Below the pieces are notes generated by a model. That model was given only the letters and a program-made list of their open reading frames with translations. It was not told where the DNA came from and made no database searches. The translations under genes and the position numbers were made by a program. From contig DXFK01000112.1 in NCBI GenBank assembly GCA_019114495.1, forward strand, positions 1 to 63,308: a stretch of 63,308 nucleotides of DNA, read 5' to 3'. This DNA is from Candidatus Blautia stercoravium. GTDB lineage: Bacteria; Bacillota; Clostridia; Lachnospirales; Lachnospiraceae. This document shows, piece after piece, positions 25,233 through 33,260 of this stretch (its first letter is position 1; each line of letters opens with the position of its first letter).

Positions 25233-27445
25233 ATATGGGAGTAATTGTAGGCGAGCGGTATGAGATTGTCGGTTGTGTAGGCTCCGGCGGTATGGCCGAT
25301 GTATATAAGGCAAAGGACCATAAGCTCAACCGATTTGTCGCTATGAAGGTGCTGAAACCGGAGTTCAGCGCAGATACGAATTTTATCCGGAAATTTCAAA
25401 GAGAGGCCCAGGCAGCAGCAGGTCTGGCACACCCCAATGTAGTGAATGTGTTTGATGTAGGGGAGGACCAGGGCATTAATTACATTGTGATGGAACTGAT
25501 TGAGGGAATTACCTTAAAAGAGTATATTTCCAAAAAGGGAAGACTGACAGTCAAAGAAGCGACCAGTATTGCCATTCAGGTATCCATGGGTCTGGAGGCT
25601 GCTCACAACCGGAACATTGTACACCGGGACATTAAGCCTCAGAACATTATTATTTCAACAGACGGAAAGGTAAAGGTAACCGATTTCGGTATTGCCAGAG
25701 TTGCATCCTCCAATACTATCAGCACTAATGCCATGGGTTCTGTGCACTACAGTTCACCGGAGCAGGTACGGGGCGGATACAGCGACTTTAAGAGTGATAT
25801 TTATTCTCTGGGTATTACCATGTATGAAATGGTAACCGGAAGAGTGCCTTTTGACGGAGATACCACAGTAGCCATTGCTATCAAGCATCTGCAAGACGAG
25901 ATGGTACCCCCTTCCCAGTATGTGCCGGAACTTCCCCACAGTCTGGAAGAGATTATCTTAAAATGTACCCAGAAGAGTCCGGACAGGCGATACAGCACAC
26001 TGGCTGAACTGATTAATGATTTGAAACATTCTCTCATTGACCCCAACGGCAGTTTTGTCAATCTGTCGCCTCTGAGCAATCATGCACAGACCATTATGAT
26101 TACACCGGAGGAAATGAAGCAGATTCAGAATGGGGCCTATAATACCGCTTCCTTATATGATGAAGACGATGAGGATGACGAGGACGATGAAGAAATCTAT
26201 GAAAAACCATCGAGAAAGCGCCGCCGCAGAGACGAAGAGGACGAGGATGACGAGGATGATGAAGACGAAGACGATGATGACGACGAGCGCGGCGGTGTGA
26301 ACACCAAGCTGGAAAAGGCTATGACCATCGGCGGATTGATTATCGGCGGTATTATCATCTGTATTCTGATTTACATGGTAGCTTCGGCAGCAGGACTGGT
26401 AAGTCTGGGGGGAAAGAAGGACAAAGGGACTGATACACAGAAAGAGCAGACTCAGGACACAACAAATAAAGTAACGGTTCCGGATTTAACCGGTAAGACC
26501 GAAGAAGAGGCGGGAACAGAATTAAATGCTCAGAATCTCGGCAAGAAAAAAGGCGGAGAAGAAGCTTCTGATACCGTAGCAGAAGGGCTGATTACCAGGA
26601 CAGAGCCGGCAGCGGGAACTCAGGTAGACAAAAATACCCAGGTTGTTTATTATGTCAGCACCGGAAAGGCTGAGGAAGAAGATACCAATGTGACTATTCC
26701 ATCCGGACTGATTGGAGAATCTTTAAGTTCTGTACAGTCTACACTGCAGGATTTAGGATTGAAAACCAATGTAGAGAAACAGCAGAGTTCCAGCGTGGAA
26801 GTGGGAAAAGTTATTTCGTTGAATCCGGGAGAAGGAACTTCTGTGGCAAAGGATACAGAGGTTGTGATTACCGTCAGCACCGGTGAAGGTGATACCACGG
26901 TAAAAGTACCTAATGTCCGAGGAATCGAGGCGTCAGAGGCAGAAGCAACGTTGACCGCACAAGGTCTGATTGTGGAGATAGAAGAAGGCGACAGTGAAGA
27001 TGCCAATGTGGCTTACGGCGAAGTTTATTCTCAGACACCGAAAGCGGGGAACCGTGTAGAAGCCGGAACCACGATTACCATTAAGGTTCGTAAGGAAGGC
27101 GCTTCAACTTCTTCTTCCGCCGGAACAACAGCAGACGGAACAAAAGTAGAAGCAGGACAGTGGGCCGCAGTTGAGCCGAAACTGAAAAAGCCGGACAACT
27201 ACCAGGGCGGCAACGTACAGCTTCGTCTGGTACAGGACGGAGATGGAGATGAAACCAGCGGCGGTACTGTGATTATGGAAGGCTCTCCTATTGATTTTGA
27301 TTCTAATGGCGGTTACTATTCCGCAGGAACCATTGTGGGAAAAGATGGTGTGGACAGCGGAACTCTGTATCTGGCAGAACAGCAGGAAGATGGAAGTTAC
27401 CGGACATTATGGTCTTATGATTTAAAATTTTCAGAAGTAAAATAA
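25226..27445 (+). CDS. prkC: PASTA-domain Ser/Thr protein kinase (739 aa)
   Basis: Membrane kinase sensing muropeptides or lipid II. Cytoplasmic kinase domain: glycine loop 'VGSGGMADVYKAKD', K41, 'HRDIKPQN' (133-140), DFG (153-155), 'SVHYSSPEQVRG'. A very acidic and then Arg-rich juxtamembrane stretch occupies about 310-355 (26158-26290). One transmembrane helix follows at about 365-388, then three extracellular PASTA repeats ('KVTVPDLTGKTEEEA', 'NVTIPSGLIGESLSS', 'TVKVPNVRGIEASEA') and a further C-terminal domain of about 110 residues. The acidic/basic juxtamembrane block is longer and more extreme than usual. Starts ATG 25226 (25235 also possible). Confidence 0.95.
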   Translation: MLNMGVIVGERYEIVGCVGSGGMADVYKAKDHKLNRFVAMKVLKPEFSADTNFIRKFQREAQAAAGLAHPNVVNVFDVGEDQGINYIVMELIEGITLKEYISKKGRLTVKEATSIAIQVSMGLEAAHNRNIVHRDIKPQNIIISTDGKVKVTDFGIARVASSNTISTNAMGSVHYSSPEQVRGGYSDFKSDIYSLGITMYEMVTGRVPFDGDTTVAIAIKHLQDEMVPPSQYVPELPHSLEEIILKCTQKSPDRRYSTLAELINDLKHSLIDPNGSFVNLSPLSNHAQTIMITPEEMKQIQNGAYNTASLYDEDDEDDEDDEEIYEKPSRKRRRRDEEDEDDEDDEDEDDDDDERGGVNTKLEKAMTIGGLIIGGIIICILIYMVASAAGLVSLGGKKDKGTDTQKEQTQDTTNKVTVPDLTGKTEEEAGTELNAQNLGKKKGGEEASDTVAEGLITRTEPAAGTQVDKNTQVVYYVSTGKAEEEDTNVTIPSGLIGESLSSVQSTLQDLGLKTNVEKQQSSSVEVGKVISLNPGEGTSVAKDTEVVITVSTGEGDTTVKVPNVRGIEASEAEATLTAQGLIVEIEEGDSEDANVAYGEVYSQTPKAGNRVEAGTTITIKVRKEGASTSSSAGTTADGTKVEAGQWAAVEPKLKKPDNYQGGNVQLRLVQDGDGDETSGGTVIMEGSPIDFDSNGGYYSAGTIVGKDGVDSGTLYLAEQQEDGSYRTLWSYDLKFSEVK

Positions 27446-27452
27446 AGGAAAA

Positions 27453-27502
27453 GAGAGGATACTCCTTCTGACAGGAAGATGTCAAAGGGGTATTCTTTTT
27501 TC
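27453..27502 (+). terminator. Intrinsic terminator after prkC
   Basis: AGAGGATACTCCTT pairs with AAGGGGTATTCTT (G-U pairs included), followed by TTTTTTC. It separates the long murE-prkC run from rsgA. Confidence 0.7.
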
Positions 27503-27531
27503 TTGCCTTTGAATTTCAAAGAGTATATAAT
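27503..27531 (+). promoter_or_regulatory. SigA-type promoter for rsgA-rpe-thiN
   Basis: TTGCCT (27503-27508), 17 bases, TATAAT (27526-27531), about 60 bases upstream of the rsgA ATG. Confidence 0.75.
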
Positions 27532-27592
27532 GTTTACAGTATGCAGATTATGTGATATAAATAGAAAGTTGTAAAAATATAAGGTAGGTTAC

Positions 27593-28471
27593 ATGCAGGG
27601 AAGAATCGTAAAAGGAATTGCCGGATTTTATTATATTGCGGTAGAAGATACAGAGATGTATGAATGTAAAGCAAAAGGGATTTTTCGCAAGGAAAAACTG
27701 AAGCCCTTAGTAGGGGATTATGTGGAAATCGAGGTGTTGGATCAGGAACACAGGACAGGAAGTATTACAGCCGTACTGCCAAGGCAAAATACACTGATTC
27801 GTCCGGCTGTGGCAAATATTGACCAGGCGCTGGTGATTTTTGCGGCAAAAGAGCCGGAGCCGAATTTCTCACTGTTGGATCGTTTTCTGGTGACTATGGA
27901 GCGGCAGGGAATTCCGGTGATGATTTGCATTAACAAGCAGGATTTGGCAGAAGAAGCAGAAACACAGCAAATCCGGGACTGCTATGAAGCCTGTGGCTAT
28001 GAGGTGCTCTTTACCAGCGCAAGCCAAAGAGAAGGCATTGAAACCTTAAAAGAACGCCTGCAGGGAAAGACCACGGCTGTGGCGGGACCCTCCGGTGTGG
28101 GTAAGTCTTCACTGACCAATCTGCTGGCGCCGGGGATTGAGATGGAAACCGGGGAAATCAGCAAAAAGCTGGGACGGGGACGACATACCACCAGACACTC
28201 CCAGTTGATTGCGTTAGGAGGGCATACGTATCTTATGGATACACCGGGCTTTACTTCTTTCTATGTGGAAGACATGGAAAAGGAGGAACTGCGGTATTAT
28301 TTCCCGGAATTTCAGCCCTATGAAGGACAGTGCCGTTTTCTGGGATGTACCCACACCCATGAACCGGGCTGTGCGGTGAAGGGAGCACTGGAGCAGGGAA
28401 AGATAAGAAAGCAGCGATATGGGAACTACCTGGAAATGTATAGAGAACTGGAAGAAAAAAGGAGGTATTAG
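27593..28471 (+). CDS. rsgA: Ribosome small-subunit biogenesis GTPase RsgA (292 aa)
   Basis: Circularly permuted GTPase acting in late 30S maturation. The order G4-G1-G3 is visible: 'NKQD' (114-117), 'GPSGVGKSS' (165-173), 'DTPG' (216-219). An N-terminal OB fold (to about 65) and a C-terminal zinc knuckle with C247, C252, H254 and C260 complete the family plan. Full length. It leads a run with rpe and thiN, an order widely conserved after the phosphatase-kinase pair. Confidence 0.96.
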   Translation: MQGRIVKGIAGFYYIAVEDTEMYECKAKGIFRKEKLKPLVGDYVEIEVLDQEHRTGSITAVLPRQNTLIRPAVANIDQALVIFAAKEPEPNFSLLDRFLVTMERQGIPVMICINKQDLAEEAETQQIRDCYEACGYEVLFTSASQREGIETLKERLQGKTTAVAGPSGVGKSSLTNLLAPGIEMETGEISKKLGRGRHTTRHSQLIALGGHTYLMDTPGFTSFYVEDMEKEELRYYFPEFQPYEGQCRFLGCTHTHEPGCAVKGALEQGKIRKQRYGNYLEMYRELEEKRRY

Positions 28472-28476
28472 GAGAC

Positions 28477-29133
28477 GTGGAATATAAATTATCGCCATCC
28501 ATTCTGGCGGCAGATTTTTCCAATCTGGGTGAAGATATAAAGAAGGCACAGGAAGCAGGCGCAGACTGGCTTCACATTGATGTCATGGACGGGCAGTTTG
28601 TGCCGTCTATCTCCATGGGGATTCCGGTTATAGAATCTCTTAGAAAGGCTGTGGATATGTTCTTTGATGTGCACATCATGGCTCTGGACCCCACCCACCT
28701 CATTGATGACTTTGTAAAAGCAGGTGCGGATATGATTACCGTACACGCAGAGACTTGCCCCCATCTGGACAGAACTTTGCGGCTGATTCAGGAGAAAGGC
28801 TGCCGGGCAGGGATAGCCATTAATCCAGCAACTCCTGTAAATGTGCTGGAACATGCTATGGAGCTGGCAGACATGGTACTGATTATGACGGTAAATCCCG
28901 GCTTTGGGGGACAGTCTTATCTTCCTTACTGCAGCGAAAAAGTGCGTCAGGTACGGCAGGAGGCTGAAAAGAGAGGTCTGGAGCTGGACATTCAGGTGGA
29001 CGGCGGTATAAACAGAGACACTATTTCAGAAGTCCTGGATGCAGGGGCTAATGTCATTGTGGCAGGTTCTGCTGTATTTAAGGGAGACATTGCAGCCAAT
29101 GTAAAAGAACTGAAAGGAATGATGAAAGGGTAA
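28477..29133 (+). CDS. rpe: Ribulose-phosphate 3-epimerase (218 aa)
   Basis: Interconverts ribulose-5-P and xylulose-5-P in the pentose phosphate pathway. Metal and active-site motifs: 'LHIDVMDGQFVP', 'FDVHIMA', 'VNPGFGGQSY', 'QVDGGI'. The start is a GTG at 28477 with AAGGAGG about 11 bases upstream; no better ATG exists before the conserved 'KLSPSILAADF'. It ends in TAATG shared with thiN. Confidence 0.96.
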   Translation: MEYKLSPSILAADFSNLGEDIKKAQEAGADWLHIDVMDGQFVPSISMGIPVIESLRKAVDMFFDVHIMALDPTHLIDDFVKAGADMITVHAETCPHLDRTLRLIQEKGCRAGIAINPATPVNVLEHAMELADMVLIMTVNPGFGGQSYLPYCSEKVRQVRQEAEKRGLELDIQVDGGINRDTISEVLDAGANVIVAGSAVFKGDIAANVKELKGMMKG

Positions 29134-29786
29134 TGGATACGGTTTTAGTGTGCGGCGGCTGTCTGCAGGAGGAGTTTGCACGAAACGTCATAAAACACAT
29201 CAATCCGGACTGCGTCATCGGAATCGACCGGGGACTGAATTTCTGCTACAGAAATCATATCCAACCTGACTATATTCTGGGAGACTTCGACAGCATTGAC
29301 AAAGAAGTGCTGGCTTATTATGAAAGTCAGCCGGATATTTCCGTGAAACGGTATCAGCCGGAAAAGGATGCCACAGACACGGCCATCGCCATGGAACTGG
29401 CTTTAAAGGCAGGCAGTGACCGGATTTTTCTTCTGGGCGCTACGGGAGGAAGGTTAGACCACTACATGGGAAACCTGAAAACTCTGATTACGGCTTCCAG
29501 GCGGAACTGTCAGGCATGGATTCTGGATGAACAGAATGCAATTACCCTGCTTTCCCATTCTGTAGAATTGAAAAAAGCCGAGCAGTTTGGAAAGTATATT
29601 TCCTTTTTTTCCATGGGAGACTGTGTAAAGGGGATGACCTTGCGGGGATTTAAGTATCTGCTGACGGATTACACCATGGATAATGCAGACGGCATTGGCA
29701 TCAGTAATGAAATAGAGGCAGAAACAGCGTCTGTCACCTTTTCGGAAGGACAGGTCTTAATGATTATGTCAAAAGACAAAATTTGA
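29133..29786 (+). CDS. thiN: Thiamine pyrophosphokinase (217 aa)
   Basis: Transfers pyrophosphate from ATP to thiamine, making TPP. Seen: 'PDYILGDFDSID' and 'KDATDTAIAMELAL' (acidic metal/ATP residues), 'LLGATGGRLDHYMGN', then the C-terminal thiamine-binding beta domain with 'SFFSMGDCVKGMTLRGFKY'. Its ATG overlaps the rpe stop, so the two are translationally coupled. Confidence 0.93.
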   Translation: MDTVLVCGGCLQEEFARNVIKHINPDCVIGIDRGLNFCYRNHIQPDYILGDFDSIDKEVLAYYESQPDISVKRYQPEKDATDTAIAMELALKAGSDRIFLLGATGGRLDHYMGNLKTLITASRRNCQAWILDEQNAITLLSHSVELKKAEQFGKYISFFSMGDCVKGMTLRGFKYLLTDYTMDNADGIGISNEIEAETASVTFSEGQVLMIMSKDKI

Positions 29787-29819
29787 AGATAAAGCAAAAA
29801 GTAAAGTGAGGATTTTATT

Positions 29820-30917
29820 ATGAAATTAGGTATCGTAGGACTTCCCAACGTAGGAAAGAGTACATTGTTTAACTCTCTGACAAAGGCAGGAGCAGAATCA
29901 GCGAACTACCCTTTTTGTACCATTGACCCAAACGTGGGAATCGTAGCAGTTCCGGATGAGAGACTGAAGCTTTTGGGTGATTTTTACCAGTCTAAAAAAG
30001 TAACTCCGGCTGTCATCGAATTTGTAGATATTGCAGGTCTGGTAAAAGGCGCATCCAAAGGCGAAGGTCTGGGCAACCAGTTTTTGGCCAACATTCGTGA
30101 GGTAGACGCCATTGTTCATGTGGTACGCTGCTTTGAAGATGAAAACGTGGTGCATGTAGACGGTTCTATCGACCCTTTAAGAGATATTGAAACCATTAAT
30201 CTGGAACTGGTTTTCTCTGATTTGGAAATCTTGGAGAGAAGAATTGCAAAAACCACCAAGTCCGCCAGAATGGATAAAGACGCGGCAAAAGAACTGGAAT
30301 TTTTGAAAGTGGTAAAGGGTCATTTAGAAGACGGAAAGCCTGCGGCAACTCTGGAACTGGAAGATGAAGACCAGGAATTATACATGAAGGAATACAACCT
30401 GCTTACCTGGAAACCTGTTATCTATGCAGCCAATGTTTCCGAGGATGACCTGGCAGATGACGGGGCTTCCAATCCTCATGTACAGAAGGTAAGGGAATAC
30501 GCTTCTCAGACAGGCAGCGAAGTTTTTGCCCTGTGTGCAGAAATCGAACAGGAAATTTCTGAACTGGAAGAAGATGAAAAGAAAGAATTCCTGGAAGATT
30601 TGGGAATTAAACAGTCCGGTCTGGAGAAACTGATAGTAGCAAGCTACCGTCTGCTGGGACTTTTAAGTTTCCTGACTGCAGGAGAGGATGAAACAAGAGC
30701 CTGGACCATTAAGGTGGGCACCAAAGCGCCTCAGGCTGCAGGAAAAATACACACAGACTTTGAACGAGGATTTATCAAAGCTGAGGTTGTAAATTATCAG
30801 GATCTTCTAGACTGCGGTTCTTATGCAGGGGCCAGAGAAAAAGGTCTTGTGCGTATGGAAGGAAAAGAATACGTGGTGCAGGACGGAGATGTGATTTTAT
30901 TCCGTTTCAACGTATAA
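29820..30917 (+). CDS. ychF: Redox-regulated ribosome-associated ATPase YchF (365 aa)
   Basis: Obg-family P-loop protein preferring ATP. Seen: '[15 protein letters not shown]', '[12 protein letters not shown]', '[17 protein letters not shown]', a central coiled-coil hairpin, and the TGS domain ending in '[13 protein letters not shown]'. Full length with an AGTGAGGA ribosome site. Role in translation or stress response is family knowledge. Confidence 0.96.
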   Translation: MKLGIVGLPNVGKSTLFNSLTKAGAESANYPFCTIDPNVGIVAVPDERLKLLGDFYQSKKVTPAVIEFVDIAGLVKGASKGEGLGNQFLANIREVDAIVHVVRCFEDENVVHVDGSIDPLRDIETINLELVFSDLEILERRIAKTTKSARMDKDAAKELEFLKVVKGHLEDGKPAATLELEDEDQELYMKEYNLLTWKPVIYAANVSEDDLADDGASNPHVQKVREYASQTGSEVFALCAEIEQEISELEEDEKKEFLEDLGIKQSGLEKLIVASYRLLGLLSFLTAGEDETRAWTIKVGTKAPQAAGKIHTDFERGFIKAEVVNYQDLLDCGSYAGAREKGLVRMEGKEYVVQDGDVILFRFNV

Positions 30918-30928
30918 GGAGAGTGCCT

Positions 30929-31099
30929 ATGACCCAGAGTGAACTGAAAGAGGAAATTGAAGAAGTAAGAAAAACTCTTGATACGGCCATTGAAACCAAA
31001 GCTGGTTTCGGAAAAATATTGGATATCAGTCAGTCTTTGGACAGACTGATTGAAGAATACATGCAAATGAATACCCAGGGCTGCATGGTGAAGCAGTAG
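30929..31099 (+). CDS. Spo0E-like aspartyl-phosphate phosphatase (56 aa)
   Basis: A short gene 11 bases after ychF with a strong AAGGAGAG site before ATG 30929. The two-helix product carries 'ILDISQSLDRLIEEYM' near residues 30-45, matching the Spo0E-family signature (S-x-x-L-D-x-L-I-x-x-Y). Such peptides dephosphorylate Spo0A~P and so delay sporulation. Its placement between ychF and mraZ is notable because sporulation genes lie downstream. Identification rests on the motif and size only. Confidence 0.8.
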   Translation: MTQSELKEEIEEVRKTLDTAIETKAGFGKILDISQSLDRLIEEYMQMNTQGCMVKQ

Positions 31100-31102
31100 G
31101 GG

Positions 31103-31164
31103 GAAGAAGAGATGGAAGTTTCTGGAAAACCTTGATTTTTCGGGCTTTTTTCTCTTCTTTTTTT
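31103..31164 (+). terminator. Possible terminator after the Spo0E-like gene
   Basis: GAAGAAGAGA (31103-31112) can pair with TCTCTTCTTT (31151-31160), followed by T residues, but the loop is long (about 38 bases). Confidence 0.35.
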
Positions 31165-31186
31165 ATGTAAAAACATATGTTCCCAC

Positions 31187-31215
31187 TTGCGTATTTCCCC
31201 TTCTTGGTATAGAAT
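31187..31215 (+). promoter_or_regulatory. mraZ/dcw promoter
   Basis: TTGCGT (31187-31192), 17 bases, TAGAAT (31210-31215). Transcription would start at about 31222, at the edge of the MraZ boxes. Confidence 0.65.
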
Positions 31216-31223
31216 GGACACAT

Positions 31224-31260
31224 AAGTGGTAGAAAGTGGTGAAAAGTGGTAGCAAATGGG
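31224..31260 (+). promoter_or_regulatory. MraZ-box array (operator of the dcw cluster)
   Basis: AAGTGGT occurs at 31224-31230, 31234-31240 and 31244-31250, with a degenerate fourth copy AAATGGG at 31254-31260, all at an exact 10-base period. MraZ is known to bind short direct repeats at this spacing near its own promoter (TGGGN boxes in E. coli, AAAGTG-type boxes in Mycoplasma). Position at the transcription start implies autorepression. Confidence 0.8.
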
Positions 31261-31344
31261 TGGCTTGTGGCAGAAGTACCCCGTATGGACCATGGAGGAG
31301 ATGAAGGGGAGATTCGTTTCTTCACGAAAGAAGGTGTCGTTCAT

Positions 31345-31776
31345 ATGTTCATGGGAGAGTACAGTCATACAATCGATGCAAAGGGAAGGATGATTATTCC
31401 CTCCAAGTTCCGGGAAGAACTGGGAGAAGAATTCGTATTGACCAAAGGTCTGGATGGCTGTTTATCAATTTATCCCAACGATGAATGGAAAGCCTTTGAA
31501 GAAAAGCTGAAAGCTTTACCGCTTAATGATAAAAATGCAAGAGCCTTCTTACGTTTCTTTGTAGCCAGCGCAACCGCATGTGAACTGGACAAGCAGGGGA
31601 GAATTCTCGTGCCGGCAACGCTGCGGGAATTTGCAGGTCTGAACAAAGATGTGGTATTGACCGGAAATCTTACAAGGATTGAAGTCTGGAGTAAGGAAAA
31701 ATGGTTGGAAAACAGCAATTACGAGGACATGGATGCCATTGCAGAGGGTATGCAGAGTATGGGCATTGTTATCTGA
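31345..31776 (+). CDS. mraZ: Transcriptional regulator MraZ (143 aa)
   Basis: AbrB-like double-barrel DNA-binding protein that represses the dcw cluster. Two repeats: '[19 protein letters not shown]' and '[18 protein letters not shown]', each with the DxKGR/DxQGR signature. The frame is open further upstream to 31246, but family alignment begins at 'MFMGEY', and the upstream part crosses the operator boxes; ATG 31345 gives the usual length of 143. Confidence 0.96.
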   Translation: MFMGEYSHTIDAKGRMIIPSKFREELGEEFVLTKGLDGCLSIYPNDEWKAFEEKLKALPLNDKNARAFLRFFVASATACELDKQGRILVPATLREFAGLNKDVVLTGNLTRIEVWSKEKWLENSNYEDMDAIAEGMQSMGIVI

Positions 31777-31794
31777 GTATGCTAGGAGAGAAAA

Positions 31795-32736
31795 ATGGAA
31801 TTTAAACACCAATCCGTATTACTGGAAGAAACAGTCGGGAACTTAAGGGTAAAGCCCGACGGAACTTACGTTGATGGAACACTGGGAGGCGGCGGACATT
31901 CCTATGCGATATGTCAGCAGTTATCTGCCAAGGGGAGCTTGATAGGTATAGATCAAGATGAAGCTGCAATAAAAGCTGCGGGAGAGCGGTTACAGGAATT
32001 CAGGGAGAATGTAACCATCATCCGCAGCAATTATTGCAACATAAAAAAAGAGTTACAGAAGATAGGAATCACATCCGTGGATGGGATTGTTTTAGATTTG
32101 GGAGTATCTTCTTACCAGTTGGATAACAGTGAACGAGGATTTACTTACAGAGAAGATGTCCCTCTTGATATGCGTATGGATCAGAGAAATCCCCGAACCG
32201 CAAAGGATATTGTGAATACTTACAGTGAAAGTGAACTGTACCGCATTATCAGGGATTACGGGGAAGATAAATTTGCGAAAAACATTGCAAAGCATATCTG
32301 TCTTGCAAGACAGGAAAAGGATATAGAAACCACGGGAGAGCTCACGGAAATTACCAAGCGGGCTATCCCCATGAAAATGCGAGCAGTTGGAGGGCATCCG
32401 GCGAAAAAGACTTTCCAGGCTATCCGAATCGAGTTGAATCAAGAATTGGATGTGCTTAAGAATACGCTGGATGATATGATTGACCTTTTGAATGATGAAG
32501 GAAGGATTTGTATTATTACATTTCATTCCCTGGAAGACCGGATTGTAAAGACTATTTTTAAGAAAAATGAGAATCCGTGTACCTGTCCGCCGGGATTTCC
32601 GGTGTGCGTATGCGGAAACGAATCAAAAGGGAGAGTGATTACCAGAAAACCCATTCTGCCAAGTGCAGAGGAGTTGGAGTATAACAAACGTTCTAAGAGC
32701 GCCAAACTGCGGGTTTTCGAGAGGGTGAAACAGTAA
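31795..32736 (+). CDS. rsmH: 16S rRNA (cytosine1402-N4)-methyltransferase (313 aa)
   Basis: SAM-dependent methylation of C1402 in the P site. Seen: '[15 protein letters not shown]', '[10 protein letters not shown]', '[15 protein letters not shown]', '[16 protein letters not shown]' and '[11 protein letters not shown]'. Full length. It lies 18 bases after mraZ, the conserved dcw order. Confidence 0.97.
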   Translation: MEFKHQSVLLEETVGNLRVKPDGTYVDGTLGGGGHSYAICQQLSAKGSLIGIDQDEAAIKAAGERLQEFRENVTIIRSNYCNIKKELQKIGITSVDGIVLDLGVSSYQLDNSERGFTYREDVPLDMRMDQRNPRTAKDIVNTYSESELYRIIRDYGEDKFAKNIAKHICLARQEKDIETTGELTEITKRAIPMKMRAVGGHPAKKTFQAIRIELNQELDVLKNTLDDMIDLLNDEGRICIITFHSLEDRIVKTIFKKNENPCTCPPGFPVCVCGNESKGRVITRKPILPSAEELEYNKRSKSAKLRVFERVKQ

Positions 32737-32765
32737 CAGAAAATAGCCTGGCAAGGGGAGAGTTC

Positions 32766-33248
32766 ATGGCAAGTACAAGGAACCGAAACAAATATGACAA
32801 CAGAAGAGTGCAGAAGCGCGGGGCATACTTTGAAGATGGAAATGCTGCGCGCCGTTTGGAAGAGGTACCTGGTCGGCCAAAGAAGAAACTGAGCAGGACG
32901 GTACAAAAGAACCGGGCAAAGAGTACAAATATGGGAAAGGGTTATATTGCCTTTCTTACGTTCGTGTGTGCTCTGGCTACGGGTGCCTGCGTGCATTATA
33001 TCAAATTGACTGCGGAGTTGACGGCACAGAAAAGTGCACAGGCCCAATTAGAATTAGAACTCAATGAACTGAAAGCAGATAATGACGCCTACTACAGCGA
33101 TGTGATGAGCAGTGTGGATTTGGATGAAATCAGAGACCGTGCCATCAATGAACTGGGGATGGAGTATGCAACAGAAGACCAGATTAAATACTATGTTCCG
33201 GGAAACAACAGCTATGTGAGACAGTATCAGGATATTCCGGAAGAATAA
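32766..33248 (+). CDS. ftsL: FtsL-like septum protein (160 aa)
   Basis: Bitopic protein: a long, basic cytoplasmic N-terminus (about 55 residues, rich in R and K), one helix ('GYIAFLTFVCALATGAC'), then an extracytoplasmic coiled coil ('LTAQKSAQAQLELELNELK') and a short tail. FtsL families share little sequence; the position between rsmH and the division transpeptidase together with the topology supports the call. It would form a complex with FtsQ/DivIB and DivIC to activate septal synthesis. Confidence 0.85.
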   Translation: MASTRNRNKYDNRRVQKRGAYFEDGNAARRLEEVPGRPKKKLSRTVQKNRAKSTNMGKGYIAFLTFVCALATGACVHYIKLTAELTAQKSAQAQLELELNELKADNDAYYSDVMSSVDLDEIRDRAINELGMEYATEDQIKYYVPGNNSYVRQYQDIPEE

Positions 33249-33260
33249 GCAGGTGAAAGA

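Noticed and set aside
31246-31344. In-frame extension of mraZ upstream to a GTG
   Set aside because: It starts within the MraZ boxes, lacks a ribosome site, and adds residues absent from the family.
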